From Candidatus Gastranaerophilales bacterium (GTDB lineage: Bacteria; Cyanobacteriota; Vampirovibrionia; Gastranaerophilales; Gastranaerophilaceae), in NCBI GenBank assembly GCA_900769645.1, contig CAAGHI010000041.1, forward strand, positions 1 to 64,000: DNA of 64,000 nucleotides, given 5' to 3'. The translations under genes and the position numbers were made by a program. Under the pieces are notes generated by a model. The model made no database searches. It saw nothing but the letters and a program-made list of their open reading frames with translations, and was not told the DNA's origin. Of this stretch, positions 1 to 9,756 are shown one piece after another; position 1 is the first letter of the stretch, and each line of letters starts with the position of its first letter.

Positions 1-289
1 AAAAAGTTCCACAAAACCAGCCACACGCTCCATTCACTAATAACTTGTAAGCTCAACCCGAAACGAATGAACTCGCTATACACATGCATAACAGATTATG
101 AAATCGTCATTACGAGCGAATAGCGTACCACAAGGGCATCCTGCCTCGTACGGCTCGTTACTCGCCTACGATGCAAGCAAGTATCCAGCTTATTGAATAA
201 CTTTACCGCTCAAACACACTCGTTTTGTTGTTTGTTTTGCTAACAAGTTATTGCTCATTCCGCTATCGTGGCGATTTGACTCCGTAATC
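1..289 (+). repeat. Structured intergenic repeat R1, copy A (5' end cut by window)
   Basis: This gene-free stretch is a copy of a dispersed repeat also seen at 33425-33660, 38507-38780 and, diverged, at 45462-45740. Long-range inverted arms lie at 39-52 and 239-252 (AATAACTTGTAAGC against GCTAACAAGTTATT, one conserved A-A mismatch). The middle (about 115-200) carries a second module, R2, containing the word CCTCGTACGGCTCGTTACTC, that recurs at 57440-57535 and, inverted, at 62440-62525. The copy ends about 100 bp before the radical SAM gene. Confidence 0.75.
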
Positions 290-391
290 TATTGTTGATG
301 ATGTTCTCTGGAGAATTTTAAAATTATTCATTCTTGCGTATGAACTGATTTTTAGGTACAATTTTAATCAAGAATTAATGGGAAGAGAAAA

Positions 392-3025
392 ATGAACTGT
401 TTTTTTAGAGAAAATCACGAGGCATTACATAATTGTCTAAAACCTTACCAGTATGTTGGTGGTGAGTATTTGTCGTATAACAAAAATTTTGATGACGCAA
501 AAGTTAAGTTTGCGTTTGTTTTTCCGGACAAGTACGAAATTGGGATTAGTAACCTCGGTGTCAGGGTTTTGTATGATGTCGTAAACAGGCATGACGGTTG
601 GCTTGCAGATAGGGCTTATGCACCGGAAGCTGATTTTAAGCCTAAAATGCTTTATGGTGTTGAAAGCAAAAGATATTTGAAAGATTTTGATGCGGTTGGT
701 TTTTCTCTTCAATATGAACTTGCATATCCGACAGTTTTGAAAATGCTTGAAATGTCAGGGATTCCATATCGCAACGATATGAGAGGAGATAACGATCCGA
801 TTGTTATGGCTGGCGGACCTTGTGCGTTTAATCCGTTGCCGATGGCTGATTTTATTGACGTTTTTATGGTTGGTGATGGTGAAGATACTCTTAGAGAAGT
901 TTGTGAAATTTTAGAAAAAACAAAAGGAATGCCAAGAGCAGAAAGGATCAAGGCGCTTTGTGAAGCCTCACCCGAATTACTAAGCTCTGCTACTTCTATA
1001 AATTCTAAAAATGGAGAAGGGCTTTCTGGACGTTGGTCTGCATCTGTTGGCGGAAAGGTTACTAAGCGAATTGCGCAATTGACTTATGATACGGCTTTGA
1101 AATCGTATCCGATACCGTTTTCGACATCTGTTCAGGATAGGGCGGTTGTAGAAATTCGTCGTGGTTGCGGTAGAATGTGCCGTTTTTGCCAACCGGGGCA
1201 TGTGACACTGCCGATTAGAGAAAGATCGGCTGAGGATATTATTAAAATTGCAAAAGAGTTAGTGAAAAATACCGGATATGATGAGTATTCTTTGCTTTCG
1301 CTATCTTCAAACGATTACAAAAATATTAATGAGGTTATAAAAGAGCTTGCTGTTGATTTTAACGACAAAAAAATCTCTGTATCTCTTCCAAGCCAACGTA
1401 TTGATGGTTTTAATCTTGAACTTGCAAATCTTGTTCAAAGTGTGCGAAAATCAACAATGACGCTTGCTCCTGAAGCAGGCAGTCAGCGACTCCGCAACGT
1501 TATAAAGAAAAATATTACGGAAGAGATGATTTTGAATGCTGTTTTGACTCTCTATGAAAACGGTTGGTCAAGGGTGAAATTCTATTTTATTTGCGGGCTT
1601 CCGACAGAAACATTGGAAGATATGGACGAGATGGCAGAACTTTTGAACCGAATTAAGTATCGTGCAAGGCTTTTGAAGCGTGAAAAAGGCTTAAATCATG
1701 GGCTTGATATAACTTGTACATTGTCAATCTTTGTGCCGAAACCGTTTACTCCGTTTCAGTGGTGCGGACAGATGGATTTGAAAGAGGTTTCAGAACATAT
1801 CAAACATTTGAAAGAAAAAACTAAGCACATAAAAGGTTTGAAAATCAATTATCACGAAGACGTAATTTCGCAAATTGAGGCAGTTTTGACTCGTGGTGAC
1901 AAGTCACTTTGCAAGTATATTGAGGCACTTTATAAAAAAGGTTGTTATCTTGATGCTTGGGGTGAGTATTTCAAGGAAGACATCTGGCATGAAACGGCGA
2001 AAGAGTTAGGTTTTGACTTAGCAGAGCTTGCAAAACAGCAGTTTTCAACAGATGAAGAGCTTCCTTGGGATTTCATCAACACAGGAATTGACAAGAGTTG
2101 GTTAATTAATGAATATAATATTGCCGTAAATTCTTCCCTCGCCCATTCGGGGAGAGGGACAGAGCGTGAGGGGCAAAACATCGTTCCTACTTGCGAAAAA
2201 CAGTGTGTAAACTGTGGTGTTTGTCCGAATTTAAAGACGCATAAGGTTATGGCAAAGCCTTTTAAGGCTTGTGAAAAAGCTCAGAATTTGAAAATCGAGC
2301 ACAAAGATCCGACAACTGTAAACGGCTATGACAGAGAGGTTTACAAGTATCGAATTAAGTTGACAAAAACAGGGATTTTGAAATATTTTTCTCACCTTGA
2401 TTGGCAAAATACTTTCTTCAAGGCGCTTGCAAGGACGGATTTGAATGTTGTTTATTCTCTTGGCTATAACCCTTCAATGAAGGTTTCTATGGGGATTGCA
2501 CTACCGTTGTTTGCGGAAAGTGACGGCGAGCTTGTAGATATTGAATTGTTTGATGATTTGGCGGAAGATGAATTGAAAGAAAAGTTGGAAGAAGTTCTTC
2601 CGAAAGAATCAAGAATTATAAGTATTGTAAAAATCGCAAAAAATGCTCCGGCAATTGATATTACGGCACAATGGGCAGAATATAAGGTGGATATTTTTAA
2701 TAAATCACTTTACGATTTTAAAGATTTGGTGTATAATACGGACAGAGTTTTATCTTCCGAAGAAATTTTTATCGAGAAGAAAAACAAAAAAGGTTTACTC
2801 AAAAAAACAGACATTAAACAGTCAATAAAATCATATAGGTTTGACGGAGAGAGTCTGTTCATAGTATTAAAAACCGGTCAATCAGCAGTGAACAAAGAAG
2901 ATGGGACAGTTGAAGCAGGCGTTCCTGCGTTGAGAGCAGATGTTTTGATGGATTTGATTGCATCAGGTGTAACGTTTGATATCAGACGAACCAGATTCTT
3001 TGATAAAGATTTACAAGAATTATAA
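392..3025 (+). CDS. Radical SAM / B12-binding protein fused to DUF2344
   Basis: The 877-residue protein combines a cobalamin-binding-like N-terminal region, a radical SAM core with the cluster motif RRGCGRMCRFCQPG (CxxxCxxC) near residue 260, and a C-terminal DUF2344 domain starting near residue 650 (YRIKLTKTGILKYFSHLDW). A Cys-rich stretch (CEKQCVNCGVCPNLK) just before the DUF2344 part could hold another metal site. This architecture (TIGR03960 plus TIGR03936) is commonly found directly upstream of RNase E/G, as here, 10 bp before rng. It may modify RNA or a ribosomal target, but the substrate is unknown. The ATG at 392 follows GGGAAGAG. The gene heads a four-gene operon. Confidence 0.9.
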   Translation: MNCFFRENHEALHNCLKPYQYVGGEYLSYNKNFDDAKVKFAFVFPDKYEIGISNLGVRVLYDVVNRHDGWLADRAYAPEADFKPKMLYGVESKRYLKDFDAVGFSLQYELAYPTVLKMLEMSGIPYRNDMRGDNDPIVMAGGPCAFNPLPMADFIDVFMVGDGEDTLREVCEILEKTKGMPRAERIKALCEASPELLSSATSINSKNGEGLSGRWSASVGGKVTKRIAQLTYDTALKSYPIPFSTSVQDRAVVEIRRGCGRMCRFCQPGHVTLPIRERSAEDIIKIAKELVKNTGYDEYSLLSLSSNDYKNINEVIKELAVDFNDKKISVSLPSQRIDGFNLELANLVQSVRKSTMTLAPEAGSQRLRNVIKKNITEEMILNAVLTLYENGWSRVKFYFICGLPTETLEDMDEMAELLNRIKYRARLLKREKGLNHGLDITCTLSIFVPKPFTPFQWCGQMDLKEVSEHIKHLKEKTKHIKGLKINYHEDVISQIEAVLTRGDKSLCKYIEALYKKGCYLDAWGEYFKEDIWHETAKELGFDLAELAKQQFSTDEELPWDFINTGIDKSWLINEYNIAVNSSLAHSGRGTEREGQNIVPTCEKQCVNCGVCPNLKTHKVMAKPFKACEKAQNLKIEHKDPTTVNGYDREVYKYRIKLTKTGILKYFSHLDWQNTFFKALARTDLNVVYSLGYNPSMKVSMGIALPLFAESDGELVDIELFDDLAEDELKEKLEEVLPKESRIISIVKIAKNAPAIDITAQWAEYKVDIFNKSLYDFKDLVYNTDRVLSSEEIFIEKKNKKGLLKKTDIKQSIKSYRFDGESLFIVLKTGQSAVNKEDGTVEAGVPALRADVLMDLIASGVTFDIRRTRFFDKDLQEL

Positions 3026-3035
3026 AGGATTTTTT

Positions 3036-4895
3036 ATGGCAAACGAAAGACACAACAACAAAAATCATCAGCAGCAAAATGCTGACAAAAGAATTATTAT
3101 CGCAGAACGTGACAATATCGCAGCGGTAATGGAAGGTGGAAAAGTCACTGATTTCTTTATTTCAAGAGGTGATGTAATTTTAGGAGATGTTTATTTAGCA
3201 ACAGTTGACAACATTTTGCCAAGTATTGATGCGGCATTTGTTGACGTTGGTGTTGATAAGATGGGCTTTTTGCACGCACAAGACGTTATGGGCAAAGGCT
3301 CTTTGAAAGACAAACTTTCTCCAAAACAAAAATTAATCGTACAAGTTGTAAAGGAACCAACAGGACACAAAGGACCGAGAGTTACAACAGAAGTTAGCCT
3401 TCCTGGAAGATTTTTGGTGTTGATGCCGAACGAACCCGGAATCAGTATTAGTAAAAAAATCGAAAACTCTAAGGAAAGAGCAAGATTGAAATCTGTTGTA
3501 AGCTTGATTAAACCGGTTGGAGTCGGTGTAATTATCAGAACTGAGGCAGAAGGTCAGTCAGAAGCTGATATTCAAGAAGATTTGGAAATTTTGCTTGAAA
3601 AATGGAACAATATTATTACGGCGTCTGAAACTATGACTCCTCCGAACCTTTTGTACCGTGATCAAGACTTGCTTTATAGAACAATCAGGGAAGCTTGTAC
3701 GGAAGATGTTAAAGAAATCGTTGTAGATACAGCTTTTGCAATGCAAAGAGTTCAAAACATTTTGCAAAACTGGCACATGAACAAAAATGTTCAAGTTACT
3801 TTGTACAAAGGAACAGAACCTCTTCTTGTTGCAACAGATGTTCACAAAGAAATCAAGGCAGCTTTGAATATTAAAGTTAATATGCCATCAGGCGGTTACT
3901 TGTTTATCCAGCAGACAGAGGCTTTGACGGTAATTGATGTAAACAGTGGCAAGTTCACAAGTTCATCAACTCAAGATGAAACAATTTTAAAGACTAATAT
4001 TGAGGCTGTTCATGAAATTGCTCGTCAACTTCGTTTGAGAAACATCGGCGGTATGATTATCGTTGACTTTATTGATATGATGTCAAGAGCCGATAAGCTT
4101 GCTATGCTTGAAGAATTGGAAATTGCTCTTGAACCTGATAAGGCAAAACCGCAAGTTGGACAAATTTCTGATTTAGGTCTTGTAGAATTGACTCGTCACA
4201 GACAAGGTCAATCGTTGTCTGAAATCTTCACAAAAAGATGTCCGCACTGCCAAGGTACAGGCTACTTTATGAACGAATTCAATTTTGCAACTCCAACAGC
4301 AGAAGGCGAATACAGAGCCAAAGCTGCAAAAATGAAATTGCCTGTAAATAACTTTAAAAAGAACAACAAAAATAATAAAAATAACAACCAAAACCAAAAT
4401 CAACCTGCTCCGCAACAAGAAGCAGTTGAAGAACAACAAGTTCAACAAACTCCTGTTGTAGAGGTTGAAAATCCGTCAACAGTTGCAACTCAAGAAACTG
4501 AAAAGCGTGAAAACAAACGTAAACGTGGCGGAAGAAAGAGCAAGTTTGAGAAAAAACAAGAAGCTCCGCAAGAAACAGTTGAACAAGTTGTAGAAACAGC
4601 GGAAACTGTTCTTAAACCGAATGAAGAAATTAAACCTGTAATTGAGCCGGAAGCTATTGAAAATGCAGAAAAGGTTGAAAAGGCTGAAAAAACAGCAGCA
4701 TCAACAGATGAAAAAGCTCAAACAGAGGCACCTGCAGAACAAGCAGAAAAATCTTCAGAAGAACAAACTGAAGAAAAGCCAAAACGTACTCGCAGACCTA
4801 ACCGTGGTGCTTCTAAAACAAGAAAACCAAGAGCTAAAAAGGTTAAAGATACAGAAGAAAAAGCAGAAAATTCAGAGGAAAAAGTTGAAGAATAA
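3036..4895 (+). CDS. rng: Ribonuclease E/G family
   Basis: This is the RNase E/G catalytic core, which cuts single-stranded RNA during mRNA decay and rRNA maturation. An S1-like domain occupies about residues 35-130. The two metal-binding aspartates are D301 (VIDVNSGKF) and D344 (IIVDFIDMM), and the Zn-link CPHC lies at 402-405; these positions match E. coli RNase E (303, 346, 404/407) almost exactly. After residue ~450 comes a 170-residue low-complexity tail rich in Lys, Glu, Gln and Asn with RKRGG-type basic patches, plausibly an RNA- or partner-binding tail. The start is ATG 3036 behind AAAGGA. The open frame extends upstream to 2976, but that would overlap the previous gene. Confidence 0.95.
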   Translation: MANERHNNKNHQQQNADKRIIIAERDNIAAVMEGGKVTDFFISRGDVILGDVYLATVDNILPSIDAAFVDVGVDKMGFLHAQDVMGKGSLKDKLSPKQKLIVQVVKEPTGHKGPRVTTEVSLPGRFLVLMPNEPGISISKKIENSKERARLKSVVSLIKPVGVGVIIRTEAEGQSEADIQEDLEILLEKWNNIITASETMTPPNLLYRDQDLLYRTIREACTEDVKEIVVDTAFAMQRVQNILQNWHMNKNVQVTLYKGTEPLLVATDVHKEIKAALNIKVNMPSGGYLFIQQTEALTVIDVNSGKFTSSSTQDETILKTNIEAVHEIARQLRLRNIGGMIIVDFIDMMSRADKLAMLEELEIALEPDKAKPQVGQISDLGLVELTRHRQGQSLSEIFTKRCPHCQGTGYFMNEFNFATPTAEGEYRAKAAKMKLPVNNFKKNNKNNKNNNQNQNQPAPQQEAVEEQQVQQTPVVEVENPSTVATQETEKRENKRKRGGRKSKFEKKQEAPQETVEQVVETAETVLKPNEEIKPVIEPEAIENAEKVEKAEKTAASTDEKAQTEAPAEQAEKSSEEQTEEKPKRTRRPNRGASKTRKPRAKKVKDTEEKAENSEEKVEE

Positions 4896-5169
4896 GATTA
4901 TTTCGACAATTTTTACATTAATATTGACAGCGAATGTGGGTTTGTGTGAACAGACCCACACTTCTGCTATGCATACGGCTATGATAAAATTCGGACTTGC
5001 AATGGGCGGAGTTGTTTTGTCATCGTTGATAATTTATTTTGGACTAACTATTTACAACAAATATTTTGCCAAAATGATTAATCTCAAATACGAGGAAGAT
5101 GTGCTAAAAACGCCTAAAACAACCGATGAAGCAGTGAAATTTTTTATCCATAAGAACAAGTTGAGGTAA
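4885..5169 (+). CDS. Small membrane protein with signal peptide
   Basis: A 94-residue protein that I do not recognise. The best start is TTG at 4885, inside the end of rng (11-bp overlap), preceded by AGAGGA; translation would be coupled to rng. From this start the N terminus is a typical signal sequence (KNKIISTIFTLILTANVGLC), followed by a short linker, one transmembrane helix (about residues 35-57) and a charged tail. A longer open frame from 4642 is only the shifted reading of the lysine-rich rng tail. Confidence 0.7.
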   Translation: MKNKIISTIFTLILTANVGLCEQTHTSAMHTAMIKFGLAMGGVVLSSLIIYFGLTIYNKYFAKMINLKYEEDVLKTPKTTDEAVKFFIHKNKLR

Positions 5170-5175
5170 GATTTT

Positions 5176-5394
5176 ATGAAAAAAGCTTTTGGGGCGATTG
5201 ATTTGCTTGTCGGGCTTGTGATTACGGCAATCGTTTTTATGATTGGTATGAATGCGTTGAAGGGCAGTTCGCTTAAACTTCAGGGCAATACGGTTGATAC
5301 AAAAAGTATTCAACAACAGGTTGATGAGCAAGTGAATGAAATTCAAAATATGCGCCAACAGGCTATTGAGTACAACAAACAAGTCGAGGAGTAA
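5176..5394 (+). CDS. Small single-pass membrane protein, pilin-like N terminus
   Basis: A 72-residue product begins KKAFGAIDLLVGLVITAIVF, which has the shape of a type IV pilin N terminus (short basic leader, Gly, long hydrophobic helix) but lacks the usual Glu at +5. The remaining ~40 residues are Gln/Glu-rich and probably form a coiled coil. It sits 6 bp after the preceding small membrane gene and appears to close the rng operon. No family is recognised. Confidence 0.65.
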   Translation: MKKAFGAIDLLVGLVITAIVFMIGMNALKGSSLKLQGNTVDTKSIQQQVDEQVNEIQNMRQQAIEYNKQVEE

Positions 5395-5419
5395 GGCAAA
5401 AATTGTTAAACTATACAAA

Positions 5420-5448
5420 TTGCATTATGTTTAAATTTTTTGTATAAT
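5420..5448 (+). promoter_or_regulatory. Sigma-70-type promoter of mlaE, predicted leaderless
   Basis: TTGCAT at 5420-5425 and a perfect TATAAT at 5443-5448 are separated by 17 bp. The ATG of the next gene (5455) lies exactly 6 nt after the -10 box, where transcription should start. No Shine-Dalgarno sequence can fit. Confidence 0.7.
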
Positions 5449-5454
5449 CTAAAA

Positions 5455-6264
5455 ATGAGCAGTTTAAGAAAGTATTACAAACAGTCGGCAACATACAAGA
5501 TTTTTTCAGGGATTTTCACAGAGTTCAAGAGTTTTTTGGAAACTCTTGGCGGAATTGCGATTAATGGCGTTGCAACGGTTCGTTTTACTTTGTTTAGCAA
5601 GATTGATTTTAAGGAACTTGTTGAGCAGTGTTATCGCTTTGGGATAACTTCTTTGCCGATTACGCTTTCTATTGTCGGAATGACGTCGATTATTGTTGCA
5701 TCTCAGGTTGCTTTGGAGATGGTAAAACAGGGCGGAAGCAACTTCGTCGGGCTTTTGATGTCGATGTTGATTGTGCGAGAAGTCGGAGTTATTATGTCCG
5801 GTTTTGCAATAATTTCGATGATCGGCTCTTCTTTGGCGTCTGAAATTGCTACTATGAGGGTGACTGAGCAGATTGATGCAATTGAGGTTTTGAAGGTAAA
5901 TCCAATAAAATATCTTTTTGTGCCGAGGGTTTTGGCAGGAACTCTTATGATGCCACCGGTTGTTCTGATTGCTTCTGCTGTTGGGGTAATTGCGGGTGCT
6001 GTTACGGCAAAATTAACCTCAGGACTTGGGTATCGTGCTTTTTTTGATTCCGCTTGGCTTGGAATTTATATGAAAGATTTGGGCGTTTGCTTGCTCAAAG
6101 CTTTGGTGTTCGGTTGGACAATATCTTTGATAAGTTGTTCCTGCGGATATTATGCGAAAGGTGGCGCAAAAGGCGTTGGAGAGGCTACAAACAAGGCTGT
6201 TGTTTGGTCTTTTGTGGCAATTGTAATTTGGGATATGATTTTTGCGATAGCATTTTTCTTTTAA
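5455..6264 (+). CDS. mlaE: MlaE-family lipid ABC transporter permease
   Basis: This is the permease of an MCE/Mla-type ABC transporter that moves phospholipids between inner and outer membranes. The 269-residue protein has five to six predicted helices and the family signatures, including the region MRVTEQIDAIEVLKVNPIKY that contacts the ATPase and a GVGEATNKAVVWS-type C-terminal segment. The frame can be extended 5 codons upstream to a TTG, but that would run through the -10 box, so ATG 5455 is chosen. It is followed 17 bp later by its ATPase. No MCE-domain (MlaD) protein is in the window. It implies a diderm envelope. Confidence 0.88.
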   Translation: MSSLRKYYKQSATYKIFSGIFTEFKSFLETLGGIAINGVATVRFTLFSKIDFKELVEQCYRFGITSLPITLSIVGMTSIIVASQVALEMVKQGGSNFVGLLMSMLIVREVGVIMSGFAIISMIGSSLASEIATMRVTEQIDAIEVLKVNPIKYLFVPRVLAGTLMMPPVVLIASAVGVIAGAVTAKLTSGLGYRAFFDSAWLGIYMKDLGVCLLKALVFGWTISLISCSCGYYAKGGAKGVGEATNKAVVWSFVAIVIWDMIFAIAFFF

Positions 6265-6281
6265 AGGTGTAAAATAAAGTT

Positions 6282-7004
6282 ATGAGTATAGAAGTTAAAA
6301 ATTTGACAAAAACATTTGATGAGAGAAAAGTTTTGGACGACATTTCGTTCAAGGTTGAAGATGGCGAAACTTTGGCAATAGTTGGCTTTTCAGGTTCAGG
6401 TAAAAGTACGATTTTGAAACTTATTTGCGGACTTTTGACTCCAGATGCCGGAGAAATTACGACAACAGGCGGTGAAATTGCGATGGTTTTTCAGTATTCG
6501 GCACTGTTTGACTCGTTGAATGTCGCTGATAATATTGCTTTTGCGCTCCATGAAAGAAAAGATTTGAGAAATAAATATTCTGAAAAAGAGATTAAAAATA
6601 TTGTATCAGAGAAGCTTGAACTTGTCGGTTTGAAAGGAATTGAGCGAAAATTTCCGTCAGAATTGTCAGGTGGTATGCAAAAACGTGTAAGTTTTGCAAG
6701 GGCGATTGTGACAGAGCCAAAGACGATTTTGTATGACGAGCCGACAGCCGGCTTGGATCCGATTTCGTCAACTTTGATTGAGGATTATATTGTTCGTCTT
6801 AAAGAAGAAACTCATGCCTCGTCAATCGTTGTAACTCACCAGATGTCAACAATTCAGAGAACGGCGAATAGGGTCATAATGCTTTATGATGGTAAAATAG
6901 TTTATGAGGGAACTCCTGAAGATATGTTAAGGCAGGATACGCCTTACACAAAACAGTTTGTGACAGCGTCTTTGGAAGGTCCTATGCAAATGATAGCTGA
7001 GTAG
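6282..7004 (+). CDS. mlaF: MlaF-like ABC transporter ATP-binding protein
   Basis: A 240-residue ATPase that powers the adjacent MlaE permease. Walker A is GFSGSGKST (about residues 34-42), the signature is LSGGMQKRVSFARA, and Walker B runs into TILYDEPTAGLDP. The H-loop histidine is in VVTHQMSTI. MlaF/Ttg2A relatives share the GGM variant of the signature. Start ATG 6282, immediately downstream in the same operon as mlaE and upstream of an aminotransferase. Confidence 0.9.
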   Translation: MSIEVKNLTKTFDERKVLDDISFKVEDGETLAIVGFSGSGKSTILKLICGLLTPDAGEITTTGGEIAMVFQYSALFDSLNVADNIAFALHERKDLRNKYSEKEIKNIVSEKLELVGLKGIERKFPSELSGGMQKRVSFARAIVTEPKTILYDEPTAGLDPISSTLIEDYIVRLKEETHASSIVVTHQMSTIQRTANRVIMLYDGKIVYEGTPEDMLRQDTPYTKQFVTASLEGPMQMIAE

Positions 7005-7017
7005 AAAAGGAAAAATT

Positions 7018-8268
7018 ATGGATATAGAAAAACTATTTAATGAAGAAGTAATGTCGTTGGATACGTACATTATGTTTAGATTGAAGGAACAAACTGCAAA
7101 ACTGAAAGATGAATTGACGGCTCGAAACAGAGCTCCGATTTCGCTTTCAATGGGTGCGCCGACAGCAAATCCGCCGAAAGTTTTGCTTGACAGATTAAAA
7201 GAAATTCTTGATGAAGACGGAATTCACATGTACTCAACTCCGAAAGGTGAACCGTATTTTAGAAAAGCGATTGCACAAAGAATGAAAAATCGTTTTGGTG
7301 TTGAATTGGATCCTGAAACAGAAATTTTTTCACTTGTTGGGTCGAAAGAAGGTATTGCAAACTTGGTCAGATTTATCACAACTCCAAAACACGAAGAGTT
7401 GGAAAAAGATGTAATTATGGTGCCGGATCCTTGCTATGCTTCATATTTGCAGTTCATCAAATGCTCCGGAGCAAAAGCTTATCCAATGCCTTTGACAGCT
7501 GAAAACAACTTTCAACCTGATGTTGAAGCGATTTATAACCAAATTATAAAAGACGGTTACAAACCTGAAAATATTAAGGCATTGTTTATTAACTTCCCTA
7601 ACAATCCTATGGGAATTTCGACAAGTCGTGAATATGTTCAGTCTGTAATTGATTTTTGTAAAAGACAGGATGTATTGTTGGCTTCAGATGCAGCTTATGC
7701 GGATTTGTATTTTGCCGAAGATGAAAAACCTTTCAGTATTTTTGAACTTGAAGGCGCAAAAGACATAGGTGTTGAATTTTACAGTTTCTCAAAACCTTAT
7801 GCCGTAACAGGCTGGAGATTAGGTTGGGTTTGTGGAAACAGAGATGTTATCCAACGTTTTGGCAAAGGTAAATCAACTATTGATAACGGAATTTTCAAAG
7901 CACTTCAAAAAGCTTGCGCCGAAATTTTGAATTCAGAAGAAGGCGACAAATATATTGAAGAAGGCAACAAGGGTTACGCTAGAAAACAGGCTATCATGAT
8001 AAAAGGTTTCAAGGAACTTGGTTGGGATATTGACGAAAAAACTGTTCCGCATACAACTTTCTATTTGTGGTTGCCTATTCCGAAAAGATATGATTCTGCT
8101 TTCAAATTCTGTGAAGATGTTTTGAAAAAATCCGGAGTTGTATTGGTTCCGGGGAACGCTTTTGGAGACCATGGCGAAGGATTTTTCAGACTTTCTTATG
8201 TTTGCTCTGACGAACAGTTGCAAGAAGTTATTGACAGATTTAAAGAGGACGGTTTCTATTTCGAATAA
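7018..8268 (+). CDS. PLP-dependent class I/II aminotransferase
   Basis: A 416-residue fold-type I aminotransferase. The PLP lysine lies in FYSFSKPYAVTGWRLGW, close to the aspartate-aminotransferase/LL-diaminopimelate-aminotransferase signature; NFPNNPMG is the cofactor-contact loop and FRLSYVCSD holds the substrate-carboxylate arginine. Substrate cannot be fixed from sequence; aspartate or LL-diaminopimelate aminotransferase are the likeliest. It is 13 bp after mlaF, start ATG 7018 preceded by AAAAGGAAA, and ends at a strong terminator. Confidence 0.88.
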   Translation: MDIEKLFNEEVMSLDTYIMFRLKEQTAKLKDELTARNRAPISLSMGAPTANPPKVLLDRLKEILDEDGIHMYSTPKGEPYFRKAIAQRMKNRFGVELDPETEIFSLVGSKEGIANLVRFITTPKHEELEKDVIMVPDPCYASYLQFIKCSGAKAYPMPLTAENNFQPDVEAIYNQIIKDGYKPENIKALFINFPNNPMGISTSREYVQSVIDFCKRQDVLLASDAAYADLYFAEDEKPFSIFELEGAKDIGVEFYSFSKPYAVTGWRLGWVCGNRDVIQRFGKGKSTIDNGIFKALQKACAEILNSEEGDKYIEEGNKGYARKQAIMIKGFKELGWDIDEKTVPHTTFYLWLPIPKRYDSAFKFCEDVLKKSGVVLVPGNAFGDHGEGFFRLSYVCSDEQLQEVIDRFKEDGFYFE

Positions 8269-8294
8269 GTTTTTGAAAATCATTGAATAGATCT

Positions 8295-8326
8295 AAAAAA
8301 GAGCCTTTTTGGAGGCTCTTTTTTTA
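8295..8326 (+). terminator. Rho-independent terminator after the aminotransferase
   Basis: AAAAGAGCC pairs with GGCTCTTTT around a short T-rich loop and runs into a T tract. It also lies downstream of the convergent ugd gene and may serve both strands. Confidence 0.85.
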
Positions 8327-8361
8327 TTATGTTTTGTGGACGTGGCGACGAATTAGGAATT

Positions 8362-9666
8362 TTATCCTCTTTTGCCTACACAATGGTATTCAAAACCACG
8401 TTGTCTAAGTCTTTCACCGTCATATTGATTTCTTCCGTCAAAGATTATTGGTGAGTTCATCAAATCTTTAATTCTGTCAAAATCAGGTCGTCTGAATTCG
8501 TTCCATTCTGTCAAAAGTAGCATGCAATCTGCATTTTCTAATGCGTCATAAGAATTTTTTGCATAAGTGATTTTGTCACCAAAAATTGTTTTAGCTTGTT
8601 CAAAACCTTTCGGATCATAAGCTTTTACGGTTGCTCCGAATTCTAATAATGCGTTGATGATTGTTATTGCCGGTGACATTCTCATATCGTTTGTTTTAGG
8701 TTTGAATGTTAAGCCCCAAACCCCGAAAGTCTTGCCAGCTAAATTCATTCCGAAACGACGAAGAATTTTTGTGATAAAGATTACTCTTTGTTCTTTGTTT
8801 ACTTCGTCTGCGGCTTCGATTAGCCTAAATCCACAGTTGTTGTCTTTTGCGGTTTTTAGGAGTGCCTTAACATCTTTTGGAAAGCAACTTCCGCCATATC
8901 CAAGTCCTGGGAATAAGAATTGAGAACCGATTCGCTTATCAGAACACATGCCGATTCGTACCATTTCTGCATCAGCGCCGACAGCTTCACAGATGTTGGC
9001 GATTTCGTTTGCGTAAGAAATTTTTACGGCTAAGAATGAATTTGCCGCATATTTTGTCATTTCAGCGGATTTTACGTCCATAATTACAAAGCGACTTGCT
9101 GTTCTGAAAAACGGAGCGTAAACTTCTTGCATAATTGCGGTTGCTTTTGGTGAATTTGAGCCGATTACGACTCTGTCAGGTTTCAAAAAGTCGTCTACGG
9201 CTGCACCTTGTTTCAAAAATTCGGGGTTTGAAACAACATCAAATTCTCCGTCATAATGTTTGCGGATCGTTTCTGCAACTTTGTCTGCGGTTCCTACTGG
9301 AACTGTTGATTTGTCAACGATTACTTTGTAGCCGTTGATTGCTTTTCCGATGCTGTCTGCAACTGCCATAACGTATTGCATATCGGCTGAGCCGTCCTCA
9401 CTTTGCGGAGTTCCTACTGCGATAAAACAAACTAGCGATTCTTTTACGGCTTTGTCGAGATCTGATGAAAATTTTAAACGACCTTCTATAACATTTGCTT
9501 TGATTAATTCTTCAAGCCCCGGTTCGTAAATCGGAACAATTCCGTCTTCCAATTTTTTTAGTTTTTCTAAGTCATTATCCACACAAATTACGTCGTTACC
9601 CATATCTGCAAGACATGTTCCTGCAACCAATCCGACGTATCCTGTTCCGATTACACAAATTTTCAT
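8362..9666 (-). CDS. ugd: UDP-glucose 6-dehydrogenase
   Basis: Oxidises UDP-glucose to UDP-glucuronate with two NAD+, feeding surface polysaccharide synthesis. The 434-residue protein starts with the Rossmann motif MKICVIGTGYVGLVAG and contains the catalytic cysteine in GYGGSCFPKD, the mid-domain dimer helix, and the C-terminal NAD-binding domain (VWGLTFKPKTNDMR). Length and motifs are full. ATG 9666 is preceded by AAGGAGAAG. It is transcribed alone, divergent from the ABC exporter. Confidence 0.95.
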   Translation of the reverse strand: MKICVIGTGYVGLVAGTCLADMGNDVICVDNDLEKLKKLEDGIVPIYEPGLEELIKANVIEGRLKFSSDLDKAVKESLVCFIAVGTPQSEDGSADMQYVMAVADSIGKAINGYKVIVDKSTVPVGTADKVAETIRKHYDGEFDVVSNPEFLKQGAAVDDFLKPDRVVIGSNSPKATAIMQEVYAPFFRTASRFVIMDVKSAEMTKYAANSFLAVKISYANEIANICEAVGADAEMVRIGMCSDKRIGSQFLFPGLGYGGSCFPKDVKALLKTAKDNNCGFRLIEAADEVNKEQRVIFITKILRRFGMNLAGKTFGVWGLTFKPKTNDMRMSPAITIINALLEFGATVKAYDPKGFEQAKTIFGDKITYAKNSYDALENADCMLLLTEWNEFRRPDFDRIKDLMNSPIIFDGRNQYDGERLRQRGFEYHCVGKRG

Positions 9667-9756
9667 CTCTTCTCCTTATAATTCCTTAATATGTAATATA
9701 GCACAAAAAATATTTTTATGAGATAATGTCAATTATTTAATTAAGAAGGGATAGTT

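Noticed and set aside
4642..4884. N-terminal extension of the small membrane protein
   Set aside because: A Lys/Gln-only frame antiparallel in meaning to the rng tail; the signal peptide and ribosome site mark TTG 4885.
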